NCBI RefSeq assembly: GCF_900090275.1
Contig: NZ_LT607755.1
Coordinates: 6,510,001-6,574,000, forward strand
Direction of reading: 5' to 3'
DNA: 64,000 nt
DNA from: Micromonospora zamorensis
Lineage (GTDB): Bacteria > Actinomycetota > Actinomycetes > Mycobacteriales > Micromonosporaceae
The notes under the pieces are model-generated. The model was not told the origin of the DNA. It ran no database searches and saw only the letters and a list, made by a program, of their open reading frames with translations. Shown piece after piece: positions 34,990 through 43,320 of the stretch. Made by a program: the position numbers and the translations under genes. Each line of letters begins with the position of its first letter. The first letter of the stretch is position 1.

Positions 34990-35367
34990 ATGGTTGCGGG
35001 GAGTAAGAGGGGCCGGCGCAAGTCACGCAAGCCGATGTCTGCGGAGGAGCGGGTGCAGGCCGAGCGGGACGTCCGAGGTGCGGTCTCCGACTTCCAAGAC
35101 ACGGCATACGGCAACCTCCGTGCCGCCATCGCCAACGTTGCGATCTTCTTCGGCTTTGTGGGCGTGTTCGGGATCGTCGTCGGGGCGGCAGACGGGCTAC
35201 GCCTGATTCCGATGGCTGTCCTTGTTCTTGCTGGACTGGTGGGAGCGGCTTACTACCCCGCCCGGCAGCAGTGGAAGATAGCTGTCCGGCTCCTAGCCGT
35301 TTCGAGCGCGCTCGTGGTGATCGGGCTGGTCGGCCTCGTCCTGGTAGCTACGGTCGTGGAGACGTGA
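34990..35367 (+). CDS. Small membrane protein of a WXG-like cargo module
   Basis: A 125-aa protein: a basic N-terminus (SKRGRRKSRKPMSAEERVQ), a helical linker, then three hydrophobic segments (about residues 45-62, 70-88, 98-122). Its stop overlaps the GTG of the next gene by 4 nt. It may be a membrane partner of the large WXG-like protein. I know of no named family. Confidence 0.65.
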   Translation: MVAGSKRGRRKSRKPMSAEERVQAERDVRGAVSDFQDTAYGNLRAAIANVAIFFGFVGVFGIVVGAADGLRLIPMAVLVLAGLVGAAYYPARQQWKIAVRLLAVSSALVVIGLVGLVLVATVVET

Positions 35368-36467
35368 GCTTCACCGTTGAGCCGTTTGCGCTGGCCAATT
35401 ACGCCCGACAACTGGACCGGGCGAGCGGGGACTCCTCCGCGATCGCGGGCTACATCGGCACTTACGCTAAGGACGCCACCGGCGGTGAGTTGATCGCCAT
35501 TGCCGCCGACGGGCATCGGCACGCTGTCACCGTCATCTCCGACACGATGCGGCGGCTGACCACCCTGCTGGACGCCTCCGGTCCCGAGCTGGTCGCGGCC
35601 TCCATGTACTACCGCCTGAATGACCTCGCCACTGCGGCGAACCTTGACCGCATGCTCCCCGGCACCGCCCCATGCCAACCGCCGACGGCGCTGGAACAAG
35701 AACTCACGACGCTCGTCTGCCTCCCCCCACCCTTCATTGACATGCGGGACGTCACGGCGAGCCTCATCCCGCCCCCGGAGCCAGACACCCCGCCGAACGC
35801 CCTCGGCTGGATGGACAACATCAGTCCTACGTCCTGGGCCATGCAGGGCTTCGACGTCGTCTTCGGCTTCGACCCCATCTCTTGGCTCCAGGAGCGCCTT
35901 TTCGGCAACTGGGAAGCGCTCGCCGCCATGCAACCCGTCCTCGCCAACGTCGGCTCCGCGTTGCACGACCTGGCCCTCAACACCCAGACCGGCGCTGCCA
36001 CACTGCGCCAGGTGTGGCAGGGGCAGGCAGGAGACGCCGCCTACAGCTACTTCACGCAACTCTCCAGTACGACCGCCGCACTGCGGGGACCGCTCAACGA
36101 CATCGGCAACGAGTACAAGGCTATGGCCGACTCCGTTTGGTCCATCAGCGAAGCGATCGGCGGCATCATCAAAGGGCTCATCGACGCCGCGATCATCGCC
36201 GGCATCGCCGCCGCCGCCGGAACAGCCACCTCCGCAACTGGCGTCGGCGCCATCGTCGGCTATGGAGTCGCTGCCGCCGAAGTCGCCTACATGCTCAAGC
36301 TGTGGAGCCAGGCCACCCAGCTTTACCAACACGCAAGTGCCGCTGTCCTCGCGTTCCGCTCCGCACTCACACACAGACTCAGCGACCTCGAAAACGTCAA
36401 GCTGCCCACGCTGCCCGGCAGCAGCGGATACGACCACCCTCTGGCATCGGCCGGGATCAACCGGTGA
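35364..36467 (+). CDS. Large WXG100-related protein, AICE cargo
   Basis: A 367-aa, mostly helical protein from a GTG coupled to the upstream stop. An N-terminal helical region (FTVEPFALANYARQLDRASG) is followed by a Pro-rich middle, then LRQVWQGQAGDAAYSYFTQL, a clear WXG hairpin (W-Q-G). A long hydrophobic stretch (IIAGIAAAAGTATSATGVGAIVG) comes next. This is the usual form of actinobacterial type VII substrates and toxin carriers. The toxin domain itself is absent; the next gene overlaps by 4 nt. Confidence 0.78.
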   Translation: MSFTVEPFALANYARQLDRASGDSSAIAGYIGTYAKDATGGELIAIAADGHRHAVTVISDTMRRLTTLLDASGPELVAASMYYRLNDLATAANLDRMLPGTAPCQPPTALEQELTTLVCLPPPFIDMRDVTASLIPPPEPDTPPNALGWMDNISPTSWAMQGFDVVFGFDPISWLQERLFGNWEALAAMQPVLANVGSALHDLALNTQTGAATLRQVWQGQAGDAAYSYFTQLSSTTAALRGPLNDIGNEYKAMADSVWSISEAIGGIIKGLIDAAIIAGIAAAAGTATSATGVGAIVGYGVAAAEVAYMLKLWSQATQLYQHASAAVLAFRSALTHRLSDLENVKLPTLPGSSGYDHPLASAGINR

Positions 36468-36763
36468 GCGACCTCTCCGACATTGCCGACGGCGACCCAC
36501 GTCGTCTCCGCAGCCTGCGCGACAGCCTCGACCGGCTCGCCAACTCCCCGCAGCCCGAACTCCGCGAGATGGCACGCGCCGTCCTCGACGGAGAGGTCCC
36601 GCTACGGATGGCGGCGCTCAGCGGTGCCTACGCTCCCGCCCTCGGCGACGCCTTCGACAGCTTCTGGACGTACTACAGCCAACTCAGCCCAGACGAACGA
36701 AGCGAGTTCGAAGCCAGCGCCTACACCTATCTCCCGTCCACCGAGCAGGACCCGGGTACCTAG
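36464..36763 (+). CDS. Small hypothetical protein, last gene of the WXG-like cargo unit
   Basis: A 99-aa acidic helical protein (SDLSDIADGDPRRLRSLRDSL... DAFDSFWTYYSQLSPDERSEF). It is coupled to the WXG-related gene by a GTGA overlap. It has no signal sequence and might be an accessory or immunity-like partner. The family is not recognised. Confidence 0.6.
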   Translation: MSDLSDIADGDPRRLRSLRDSLDRLANSPQPELREMARAVLDGEVPLRMAALSGAYAPALGDAFDSFWTYYSQLSPDERSEFEASAYTYLPSTEQDPGT

Positions 36764-37084
36764 TGGCCGTGCCGCTCACCGCCAAGCGTTGAAGGTCGGT
36801 CCCGCCGCTCAACCATGACAGCGACGATCAAATCTGGTCGCACGGCATCGCCGCCTGAGGAATTCACTCCCCCTGCGCGATGCCGTCCAACTGACCTGCT
36901 ACCGATGTCGCTGTTGACAGCTGAAGAGACGACGGAAATTTCAACGTTCCGAGGGCAGGGAGTTACCGCGTGCTACCTAGACCGACACCACCGTGACGAA
37001 CCCAACCTTGACCCGCGTGCCACTCCCGCTGACCTCCGGCAAGGCCATAGAGTCTCCCCATCGCCTTCGTGAGGAGCAACGCCG
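36764..37084. other. Intergenic gap before the methylase
   Basis: About 320 bp in which base composition shifts from the GC-rich cargo on the left to the less GC-rich R-M/GmrSD block on the right. A GAGGAG site lies just before the methylase ATG. No gene or repeat is supported. Confidence 0.4.
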
Positions 37085-38245
37085 ATGTCCGATCGCCTGC
37101 CAGTGATAAGCCTGTTCTCAGGAGCAGGCGGTTTGGACCTGGCGGTCGAGCAGTGTGGGCGAGACTCAAATGCAGGACCAGGTGGGCAGGACAGCCTGCT
37201 GCGAGTCGCTGTGGCTACGGACTTCGACGAACTTGCCTTGGAAACCCTGAGCCTGAACTCACCCAAAACGCCAACGCTTTGTGGCGATATCCGCGAGGTA
37301 TCGGCGCAGGACTTACTTGAGGTCGCCCAGCTATCGAAGGGCGAACCCACCCTCGTAATTGGCGGCCCTCCCTGTACCCCGTTCAGCAAATCCGGTTTTT
37401 GGCTTGAGGAAAAACGCGACAGTCGAGACCCCAATGCCTCCCTTCTTGACGAGTACGTACGCGTCGTCCGTGAAACACGGCCCGAGGCTTTCATTCTCGA
37501 AAATGTTCAAGGCTTGACCTATTCAACGCACCGTGTACAGTTTCAGCGTCTTTTGGGTCAACTGTCGGACCTAGGGTATAACCCACAGCACAAAGTTCTA
37601 CTCGCCGCCGAGTACGGCGTCCCTCAGCTTCGCCGCCGTGTCTTCGTAGTAGGGCGCCGAGACGGAAAGCCCTTCAAGTTCCCGAAGACCACGCATTCCG
37701 GCGTAAGTGAAAGAGACCGCGTCTTCGACGCGTCTAAGCTTCCCTTTGTGACTGCAGGCGAGGCTATTTCCGACCTCCTTCCGGGAACTCCGGAGCCCAC
37801 TGAAGTAGTGGAAGGGGAGTTCGGCGAACTGGCAGCTGAAGTCCCTCCGGGACAGAATTACCTGTGGCATACCGAACGCTATGGCGGTCGAGACGTCTTT
37901 AGATGGCGAAGCCGCTACTGGACGTTTCTCTTACGGCTGGACCCGGGGCGTCCGTCGACAACACTTCAAGCCCAGCCGGGACCCTGGGTCGGGCCATTCC
38001 ACTGGGAAAACGTCGATAATGGGCGAGGCGAAAAGCGGGCACGTAGACTGCGGGTCCCCGAACTACTCAAACTCATGACGATGCCGGACGATTTTAAAAT
38101 CGCCGGGAGCAGAGGCGATATCCAGCGTCAACTCGGCAACGCCGTTCCTGTTAAGCTGGGCCGAGTTGTAGTCGACGCTTTGATGGCGCAGCTCGGCTAC
38201 CTCGATAGCAACGAGTCTGATTTCCAGCAACTAGAACTCGTGTGA
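37085..38245 (+). CDS. DNA (cytosine-5) methyltransferase, type II
   Basis: A 386-aa C5 methylase. Motif I is VISLFSGAGGLDLAVEQ, motif IV is VIGGPPCTPFSKSG with the catalytic Cys, motif VI is EAFILENVQGL, motif VIII is QLRRRVFVVGRR, and motif X is near QRQLGNAVPV. The target recognition region lies at about residues 230-320. Base composition is lower in GC than that of the core genes, and TTA codons occur (for example near 37312), both signs of transfer. It is convergent (6-bp gap) with a probable type II endonuclease, so it should protect against that enzyme. Confidence 0.95.
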   Translation: MSDRLPVISLFSGAGGLDLAVEQCGRDSNAGPGGQDSLLRVAVATDFDELALETLSLNSPKTPTLCGDIREVSAQDLLEVAQLSKGEPTLVIGGPPCTPFSKSGFWLEEKRDSRDPNASLLDEYVRVVRETRPEAFILENVQGLTYSTHRVQFQRLLGQLSDLGYNPQHKVLLAAEYGVPQLRRRVFVVGRRDGKPFKFPKTTHSGVSERDRVFDASKLPFVTAGEAISDLLPGTPEPTEVVEGEFGELAAEVPPGQNYLWHTERYGGRDVFRWRSRYWTFLLRLDPGRPSTTLQAQPGPWVGPFHWENVDNGRGEKRARRLRVPELLKLMTMPDDFKIAGSRGDIQRQLGNAVPVKLGRVVVDALMAQLGYLDSNESDFQQLELV

Positions 38246-38251
38246 AGCAGC

Positions 38252-39397
38252 TTATAAGCCCGGCAAAGTCAAAGGACGCTCCTGGAAAACCGGCCTGCGG
38301 TTCTCCGGAATCACTTGTCCGCTCAAGACATCTGCGCCAACTAATTCCGCCCAGCGGAGTTGAGTTGTGTCCGACAGCTCGACTTCGCCAAGCCTGCGAA
38401 CCATACCAGTTGCAAGTTCCCGGAGTGCGTCTTCGAGGAGCATCCCACTCCACGCCACTGCCGTGAGCACCAGTTCATCTACGCCTTCAATCCAACGAAA
38501 GACCGCGTCGTTTCGGGTAGCGATTCCTGCTGCAGACTCCAGGTCAAGGGAATCTTGTTTTCGGTCCAGAGCCGCGTAGAAGATACAGTTGATTCCGTGC
38601 TCGATACACTTATTGAGAAACTGTCGAACCTCGCCTGCCCTAGCTGGACGCTGCTTTACCTCGGCAGCCATGATTGGCACCTTGAGGCCTTCGTCAAATG
38701 CGTGGACGTCACCTGGCCAATGACGACTCGGGTCGGTAATTTTACCCGTGCGTAAATCATCCCAAACAAGGCTAAGAGCCGCTGCCACTAGCGCTTGCCC
38801 GCGCGCTCCCCGCTCGGGCCGCTCATAAATAAACGTTCGGCATCCCTGGATGAATGCGCCAAGTTCTACGCCATTCCTCACGACCTCCACAACATGCCGG
38901 GATTCGACTATGCGCGTTCTTACTCGGATCCATGCAGCCAAGGCAAAGAGTGCCGCCTCCTCGCTTAACGCGTCAGCCGCTCGTACGGTATCGATAAGGC
39001 GCTCGAGACTAGATGGCTCTCGTGGCGGCGTGATGTCCGCAAGCGTTTTGATGCGTATCCACGTATTGCCGTTCAGCGGGTTCGGGCTGCCTGAGCCGAT
39101 GTCAAATCCGTACTCTTCGCCACAAGGAGCGAGAACATACTCGGCTAAGTTGCGCATGTTGTAACCGCGATCCGTGACACCGTGGCGCACGACGTAAGGG
39201 TCGATCTGGGAACTGTAGGCCTTGGCGAGCAGAGCGCATCCAAGCACGACCGAGTCCGTTTTCCGCGTCGACTTCCCGATTACCGCGGCGGCATCGAGCC
39301 ATTCTTGAGGAAGTTCGCAACCGGAACGGGCGATTTCCACAGCCTCGATTAGCCGCCTCTCCGCAGCGACATAGTCGATTACAACCCCGATAGACAC
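38252..39397 (-). CDS. Probable type II restriction endonuclease (SacI-like)
   Basis: A 381-aa protein from the GTG at 39397, chosen for its GGAGG site 6 nt upstream. GDVHAFDEGLKVPIMAAEVKQ supplies a D...E-V-K PD-(D/E)XK core near residue 265, inside a mostly helical protein. The overall layout recalls the SacI endonuclease family, but I recall this only loosely. It lies 3'-to-3' with the C5 methylase, a standard type II R-M arrangement. If SacI-like, the site would be GAGCTC; this is an inference. Confidence 0.68.
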   Translation of the reverse strand: MSIGVVIDYVAAERRLIEAVEIARSGCELPQEWLDAAAVIGKSTRKTDSVVLGCALLAKAYSSQIDPYVVRHGVTDRGYNMRNLAEYVLAPCGEEYGFDIGSGSPNPLNGNTWIRIKTLADITPPREPSSLERLIDTVRAADALSEEAALFALAAWIRVRTRIVESRHVVEVVRNGVELGAFIQGCRTFIYERPERGARGQALVAAALSLVWDDLRTGKITDPSRHWPGDVHAFDEGLKVPIMAAEVKQRPARAGEVRQFLNKCIEHGINCIFYAALDRKQDSLDLESAAGIATRNDAVFRWIEGVDELVLTAVAWSGMLLEDALRELATGMVRRLGEVELSDTTQLRWAELVGADVLSGQVIPENRRPVFQERPLTLPGL

Positions 39398-39484
39398 GGC
39401 ATTCCTCCGGATCAAGCCAGGAATAGTGCGCTGGCGATCTGCATGGGATGGGCCACGGTCGGACCTCAATCCTCGACGACAACA

Positions 39485-41197
39485 CTACGTTGGGTTGCTG
39501 AGAGTCCACACCTCGCTGTAGGCGCGCTTGGCCATTGCCTCGGTGCGCAGGTGAATCTGCTCCGCGCCCCATTGCTCGACGGAGGTCACGTCCTGGTCGA
39601 CCCATACACCGCGAGCAACGGCTTCCATTAATGCCGGCTTTTTGGTTTCAAAAGGCTTATTGTCAAGCTTCCCGTTCAAGTCTTGCGGTATAAGGATGAG
39701 ATTTCCGAGCTGGGCCACATTAGCGTCGTCGAGGCCCTGGGGTTTGTTGGAGCCCTGGGGTGCAAGATGCTCGACTGTAAGCTGATTGAAATCCGGGGCT
39801 ACGGGGCTTTGGTGCATCTTCCTCAAAATATATTGCGCGAGCGGACGCTGTTGAGAGTAAATCTTCGAGGAACGCACCTCGGCGAACTTCGCTCGGAATT
39901 CGTCAAACTTCGGCAGCCGAGCGGCAAGCTTTTCGACCAAGTCCTCGATCACCTGCTTGCGCTCTTCCGTGGACGCCGCTCCCCGCAGGGCCCTTCCGTG
40001 TGCCGCATACATTTTCGAAACCCCTCCCGAGGAGGGCTGGTTGGAGACTGCCGTTGCAATAAAGTGGTAGTTCTCAATGGCTGAAATTGCGCGCTTGGCT
40101 TCCCTTAGACGGAGGCGCCCTGCGTCATATTCGGCCCAAACAGCCAAGAGCCATGGCACAGGTTGCCTGAGCCGAAAGAGCTGAATCGCGCTGAGCGACT
40201 GGCGTAGCTGCGCCTCGTGCAGCAACCAACTTGCTCGGTATCCAGGCTCATGGATCTGGCGATAGAGTCTTGCCTCATGGACGAAGGAGTCCAAGAGCTT
40301 CTGCGCCACTGTGGCAGTCTCAGCGGAGGTCGCACGCAGCAGGTGAACCCTGACGGGCTTGAAAAGACCCTTTCCACTCACGTAGTCATGGACTGATAAC
40401 CAGTAGTGAAGAAGGAATCGATCAATAGTTAGGTCGGCCTCAGATTCCTCGAAGCTGGCCAGAATTGCATGCCACTTCTCGCGTGGTAGATCGTGGCCCG
40501 GATTAGCTGCCCCTATTGCTGCCATTAGGTGGCTCTTGACCAGGTCCGAAACCTCGAGATCCCTACCTCGACTGTTGAGCGTTTGGAAGATGATCGTAGC
40601 GTCGTCTTCGTTGTCGACTTCGACGAATACAACTCTTAGATTGAGGATTTTGTCGCGGATTTCGATCAGTTTTTCAAAGACTTCTACGGAAGTAGCGGAA
40701 TTTAGATGCGCGCGCAGGAGGGCGCGGAGTTTGTTGTTTGCGGCGCGAATCCGCCGCTCGCTCTCAACCCGCTCCGGATCAAGTCCGCCGCTGCCAGCCT
40801 GAATCCACCGCAGAAAGGCGTTGTCGGAGTCGGTCTGAAGAACGAAATGCTGTTTGTTATCAAGAATGCTTCTGCGCTCGACTAGGTTGTGAAGACCGTC
40901 CGCCGCGTCTTTCGCATCCTCGAGGTCGAGCGTCCTGAGCTGGTCCCGAAGAGCGCACATCAGTAGCGTGACGGTCGTGACACGCTGCTGGCCGTCAACA
41001 AGGCCCTGGGTTCCGTGTTGGGAGGGAAATACCACCATAGAGCCGATAAAGTAATCTCTATCGCTGCCCACCACGTCGGACCAGAAGTCTTCGATGTCAG
41101 TGTCAAGCCACTCGTACGGTCGCTGAAAGCGGGGAACTCTCAGATAGTACGAGGTGAGAACCTCTGCCATCGTCTTTGCGTTTGTGGTCACCTTCAC
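39485..41197 (-). CDS. GmrSD-like DUF262/DUF1524 restriction protein
   Basis: A 570-aa single-chain protein. The DUF262 N-terminal domain shows VPRFQRPYEWLDTDIEDFW and the DGQQR motif (LVDGQQRVTTVTLLM); the C-terminal DUF1524 domain shows the HNH-like TVEHLAPQGS and QLGNLILIPQDLNGKL. In GmrSD these act as NTP-dependent and nuclease parts of a type IV restriction enzyme against modified phage DNA. The GTG at 41197 is preferred because GGGGAGGG lies 6 nt upstream. Base composition resembles the R-M genes beside it and differs from the AICE core. Modified-DNA specificity is an inference. Confidence 0.85.
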   Translation of the reverse strand: MKVTTNAKTMAEVLTSYYLRVPRFQRPYEWLDTDIEDFWSDVVGSDRDYFIGSMVVFPSQHGTQGLVDGQQRVTTVTLLMCALRDQLRTLDLEDAKDAADGLHNLVERRSILDNKQHFVLQTDSDNAFLRWIQAGSGGLDPERVESERRIRAANNKLRALLRAHLNSATSVEVFEKLIEIRDKILNLRVVFVEVDNEDDATIIFQTLNSRGRDLEVSDLVKSHLMAAIGAANPGHDLPREKWHAILASFEESEADLTIDRFLLHYWLSVHDYVSGKGLFKPVRVHLLRATSAETATVAQKLLDSFVHEARLYRQIHEPGYRASWLLHEAQLRQSLSAIQLFRLRQPVPWLLAVWAEYDAGRLRLREAKRAISAIENYHFIATAVSNQPSSGGVSKMYAAHGRALRGAASTEERKQVIEDLVEKLAARLPKFDEFRAKFAEVRSSKIYSQQRPLAQYILRKMHQSPVAPDFNQLTVEHLAPQGSNKPQGLDDANVAQLGNLILIPQDLNGKLDNKPFETKKPALMEAVARGVWVDQDVTSVEQWGAEQIHLRTEAMAKRAYSEVWTLSNPT

Positions 41198-41945
41198 GGC
41201 GGCCCTCCCCACTTGCCCGACCCAGATCACAGACCTTAGTAGCAGGATGGCCTGCGGGTGAGCCCCCGCGCGGTTCTCATGCGTGGCAATTTCACGACTG
41301 CGGTCCCGAGGATGTCGTCAATAGCGTGATTTACCCCATCCGTGCGACTCCGGCTGCACTCGAATCACCTCGCCATTCGCCATCCCGCCTGCCGTCGACC
41401 CGACCTCCTTGGGAGCGGGCCTCCGCCCGGCCCGCCACGTCAAGACGGCCTTGACGCCCGTACGGACGCTGGCGGGTCGGGTGGTGGTCTGCTCGGCTTG
41501 CCCGGGTCGAGGGCAGGCGGGATGGCCTACCGCAACCACCCCCCGGACCGTGACCCGCCGACGGAGCCCCGGCCATCCTGGAGCCGGAGCGCCCCCGCCG
41601 GAGGCGCAGTGACCGCAACCCTGCGACCTCCGCCAGCTCGCCGACGCGGCCTGCGTGCGCTCACCTACGCCGCGCGGGCTGCTGGCCGCGCGGCCCGGCC
41701 GGCTGCCGGCCCATCACCCACCAGCCAACGACCTGTCGTTCTGCGGCGGCCCCTTGGGCTTCCGGCTTCCGCGCCAGCCGCCGGGCGTTCTGCGTGGCCG
41801 GCGTGGAGCGACAGCGGAGCGACGGACGCGCGCCCAGGCGGCGGCGCGTGCGGTCCGTTCAGGGCCGCCTTGAAGACGTACAGAAACTTTGCACAACATC
41901 GCCGGCCACCGGCCGCTTCGTACGTGCGTTCGATAGGCTCTCGCC
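41198..41945. other. GC-rich non-coding stretch with nested inverted repeats
   Basis: About 750 bp without a convincing gene, at the border of cargo and AICE core. GGCGGGTC (41471-41478) pairs with GACCCGCC (41552-41559), and GGTGGT (41480-41485) with ACCACC (41535-41540), nested as an interrupted stem. Frames are open in several phases, as expected in very GC-rich DNA. It may hold a cis-acting locus or structured RNA, but nothing identifies which. Confidence 0.4.
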
Positions 41946-42212
41946 GTGGAGGCGCGGGACCGCTGGTGGAACGGCGTGTGGGGCCGGATCGGACGGCGCG
42001 ACATCTGGTTGTTGTCGGACGGGGATCGCTGGGTCGTGCGGGGCCGCCTCGGAGGTGACGAGGGCCAGGAGGTAACGCACCATTTCGACAACGAAGACCG
42101 GGCACGGGACCTGATCAAGCACATGATGGCGTTGTCCGCCGGCATGTGGAGGAGCTTGCTCGACCCATACGCCGTGAGTCGCGCCGACGCCAGGTTGGCA
42201 ACTGAGGCTTAA
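41946..42212 (+). CDS. Small AICE-associated protein
   Basis: An 88-aa protein (MEARDRWWNGVWGRIGRRDIWLL) from a GTG that follows a GATAGGCT -10-like sequence by about 6 bp, so probably leaderless. It is rich in Trp/Arg in the first half and helical in the second (DNEDRARDLIKHMMALSAGMW). I do not recognise a named family, but similar short proteins recur in AICEs. It precedes the HD gene. Confidence 0.62.
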   Translation: MEARDRWWNGVWGRIGRRDIWLLSDGDRWVVRGRLGGDEGQEVTHHFDNEDRARDLIKHMMALSAGMWRSLLDPYAVSRADARLATEA

Positions 42213-42269
42213 CCCTGTCGGTGTCTAGTAGCCAGCCGGCACCTCCCAAGGCAGCGATGGGCTGATGCC

Positions 42270-42291
42270 GGGGACGTCTCGGGACGCGTAG
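42270..42291. promoter_or_regulatory. Candidate operator at the HD-gene promoter
   Basis: A 22-bp sequence beginning GGGGACGTC and containing a second GGGACG. It overlaps a TAGCCT -10-like hexamer (42289-42294) just before the leaderless-looking GTG at 42301. It matches 44120-44141 at 16 of 22 positions, so both may be bound by the XRE regulator. Confidence 0.5.
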
Positions 42292-42300
42292 CCTGATTGC

Positions 42301-42858
42301 GTGGACGACCTCCTAATGCAGGCCGCTGAGCTGGCAGAGCGCCATCTAGCTGACGGACTACCACGTAGGTGGAAGCATGTGCAGGCTGTCGCTTTGAAGG
42401 CTGATCGCATCGCTCATGTTCTTGACGACGCTGATGCTCAGGCGTTAGTTGCTTCGGCCTGGCTACACGACCTGGGCTATGCCCCTAGCCTTGCAGACAC
42501 AGGCCTACACGCTCTCGATGGTGCTCGTTGGCTACTGGCCAACGGTTGGCCTCGCAGGATTGCTGCCCTGGTCGCCCATCACTCCTGCGCTCAGTTCGAG
42601 GCCGACGAGCGAGGGCTCGGCAACGTCCTTGCTGAGGAGTTCGACCAGGAACGGTCCTCAACCGCGGATGCCCTCTGGTTCGCTGATATGACCACCGGTC
42701 CCGACGGCCAAGACCTGGATGTGCTGGATCGGTTGGCCGAGATTCACCAGCGCTACGGGCCAGACAGCATCGTGGTCCGGTTTTGGGCTCGGGCAACGCC
42801 GACGCTTCTTGAGGCCGTCGAGCGGACCGAAGCAACGCTTGCCGCTCAGCCGATGTAG
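42301..42858 (+). CDS. HD-domain protein of the AICE regulatory group
   Basis: A 185-aa HD-type hydrolase. RRWKHVQAVALKADRI gives the first His, ASAWLHDLGYAPSL the HD pair, and ALVAHHSCAQFEA a later His pair. Such proteins hydrolyse nucleotides or phosphates, but here the substrate is unknown. Its mRNA is probably leaderless from a -10 at 42289. It overlaps the convergent Nudix gene by 13 bp at the 3' ends. AICEs often carry this HD gene beside Nudix and XRE genes. Confidence 0.82.
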   Translation: MDDLLMQAAELAERHLADGLPRRWKHVQAVALKADRIAHVLDDADAQALVASAWLHDLGYAPSLADTGLHALDGARWLLANGWPRRIAALVAHHSCAQFEADERGLGNVLAEEFDQERSSTADALWFADMTTGPDGQDLDVLDRLAEIHQRYGPDSIVVRFWARATPTLLEAVERTEATLAAQPM

Positions 42859-43316
42859 GGCTTGGCACGGTTCTCGTACCCGTGGCTGATCCTGAGCCGC
42901 ATCGACTCGTGGATCGGCAGAGCGTCTAGCTCGGCTTGGGGCACCCAGCGGACCTCGGCTGACTCCTCGCTTGTACGCAGGTCGCCGCCGACGTAACGAG
43001 CGCGGAAGCAAATGGAAAACTGCTGCCTAACCTCGCCATCGCTGTACTCCACCACATGCCTTGGGTCCGTGTACGTTCCCACGACGTCAACGACCTCAAC
43101 GTTGACGCCGGCTTCTTCCCGAGTCTCACGCGCGGCTGTTTCAGCAATAGACTCACCGAAGTCCTGAGCGCCCCCTGGTAGCGCCCACAGGCCGTTGTCC
43201 GTGCGACGGATGAGCAGCACACGCCCCTGCTCGTCCTGAACGAAGACCGTCACAGCTACCACGATGCTGTTGGCCTTGGGTGCGTCCGGGTCGTTGTAGT
43301 GCTCGATCCTCGCCAT
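42846..43316 (-). CDS. Nudix hydrolase, Pif-like
   Basis: A 156-aa Nudix protein starting MARIEHYNDPDAPKANSIV. The Nudix box reads GGAQDFGESIAETAARETREEAGV (G-x5-E-x7-R-E-x2-E-E-x-G form; positions 51-74 or so). In pSAM2 the Pif protein, which gives immunity to incoming copies, has a Nudix motif, and AICE Nudix genes are its counterparts. The gene follows the XRE gene by 4 nt in the same direction, so they are co-transcribed. Upstream in-frame codons beyond 43316 overlap that gene and are not used. Confidence 0.85.
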   Translation of the reverse strand: MARIEHYNDPDAPKANSIVVAVTVFVQDEQGRVLLIRRTDNGLWALPGGAQDFGESIAETAARETREEAGVNVEVVDVVGTYTDPRHVVEYSDGEVRQQFSICFRARYVGGDLRTSEESAEVRWVPQAELDALPIHESMRLRISHGYENRAKPYIG

Positions 43317-43320
43317 CGCT

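Noticed and set aside
41342..42058. 238-aa plus-strand frame
   Set aside because: Arg/Pro-rich, overlapped by equally long frames in other phases, and it runs into the supported 88-aa gene.
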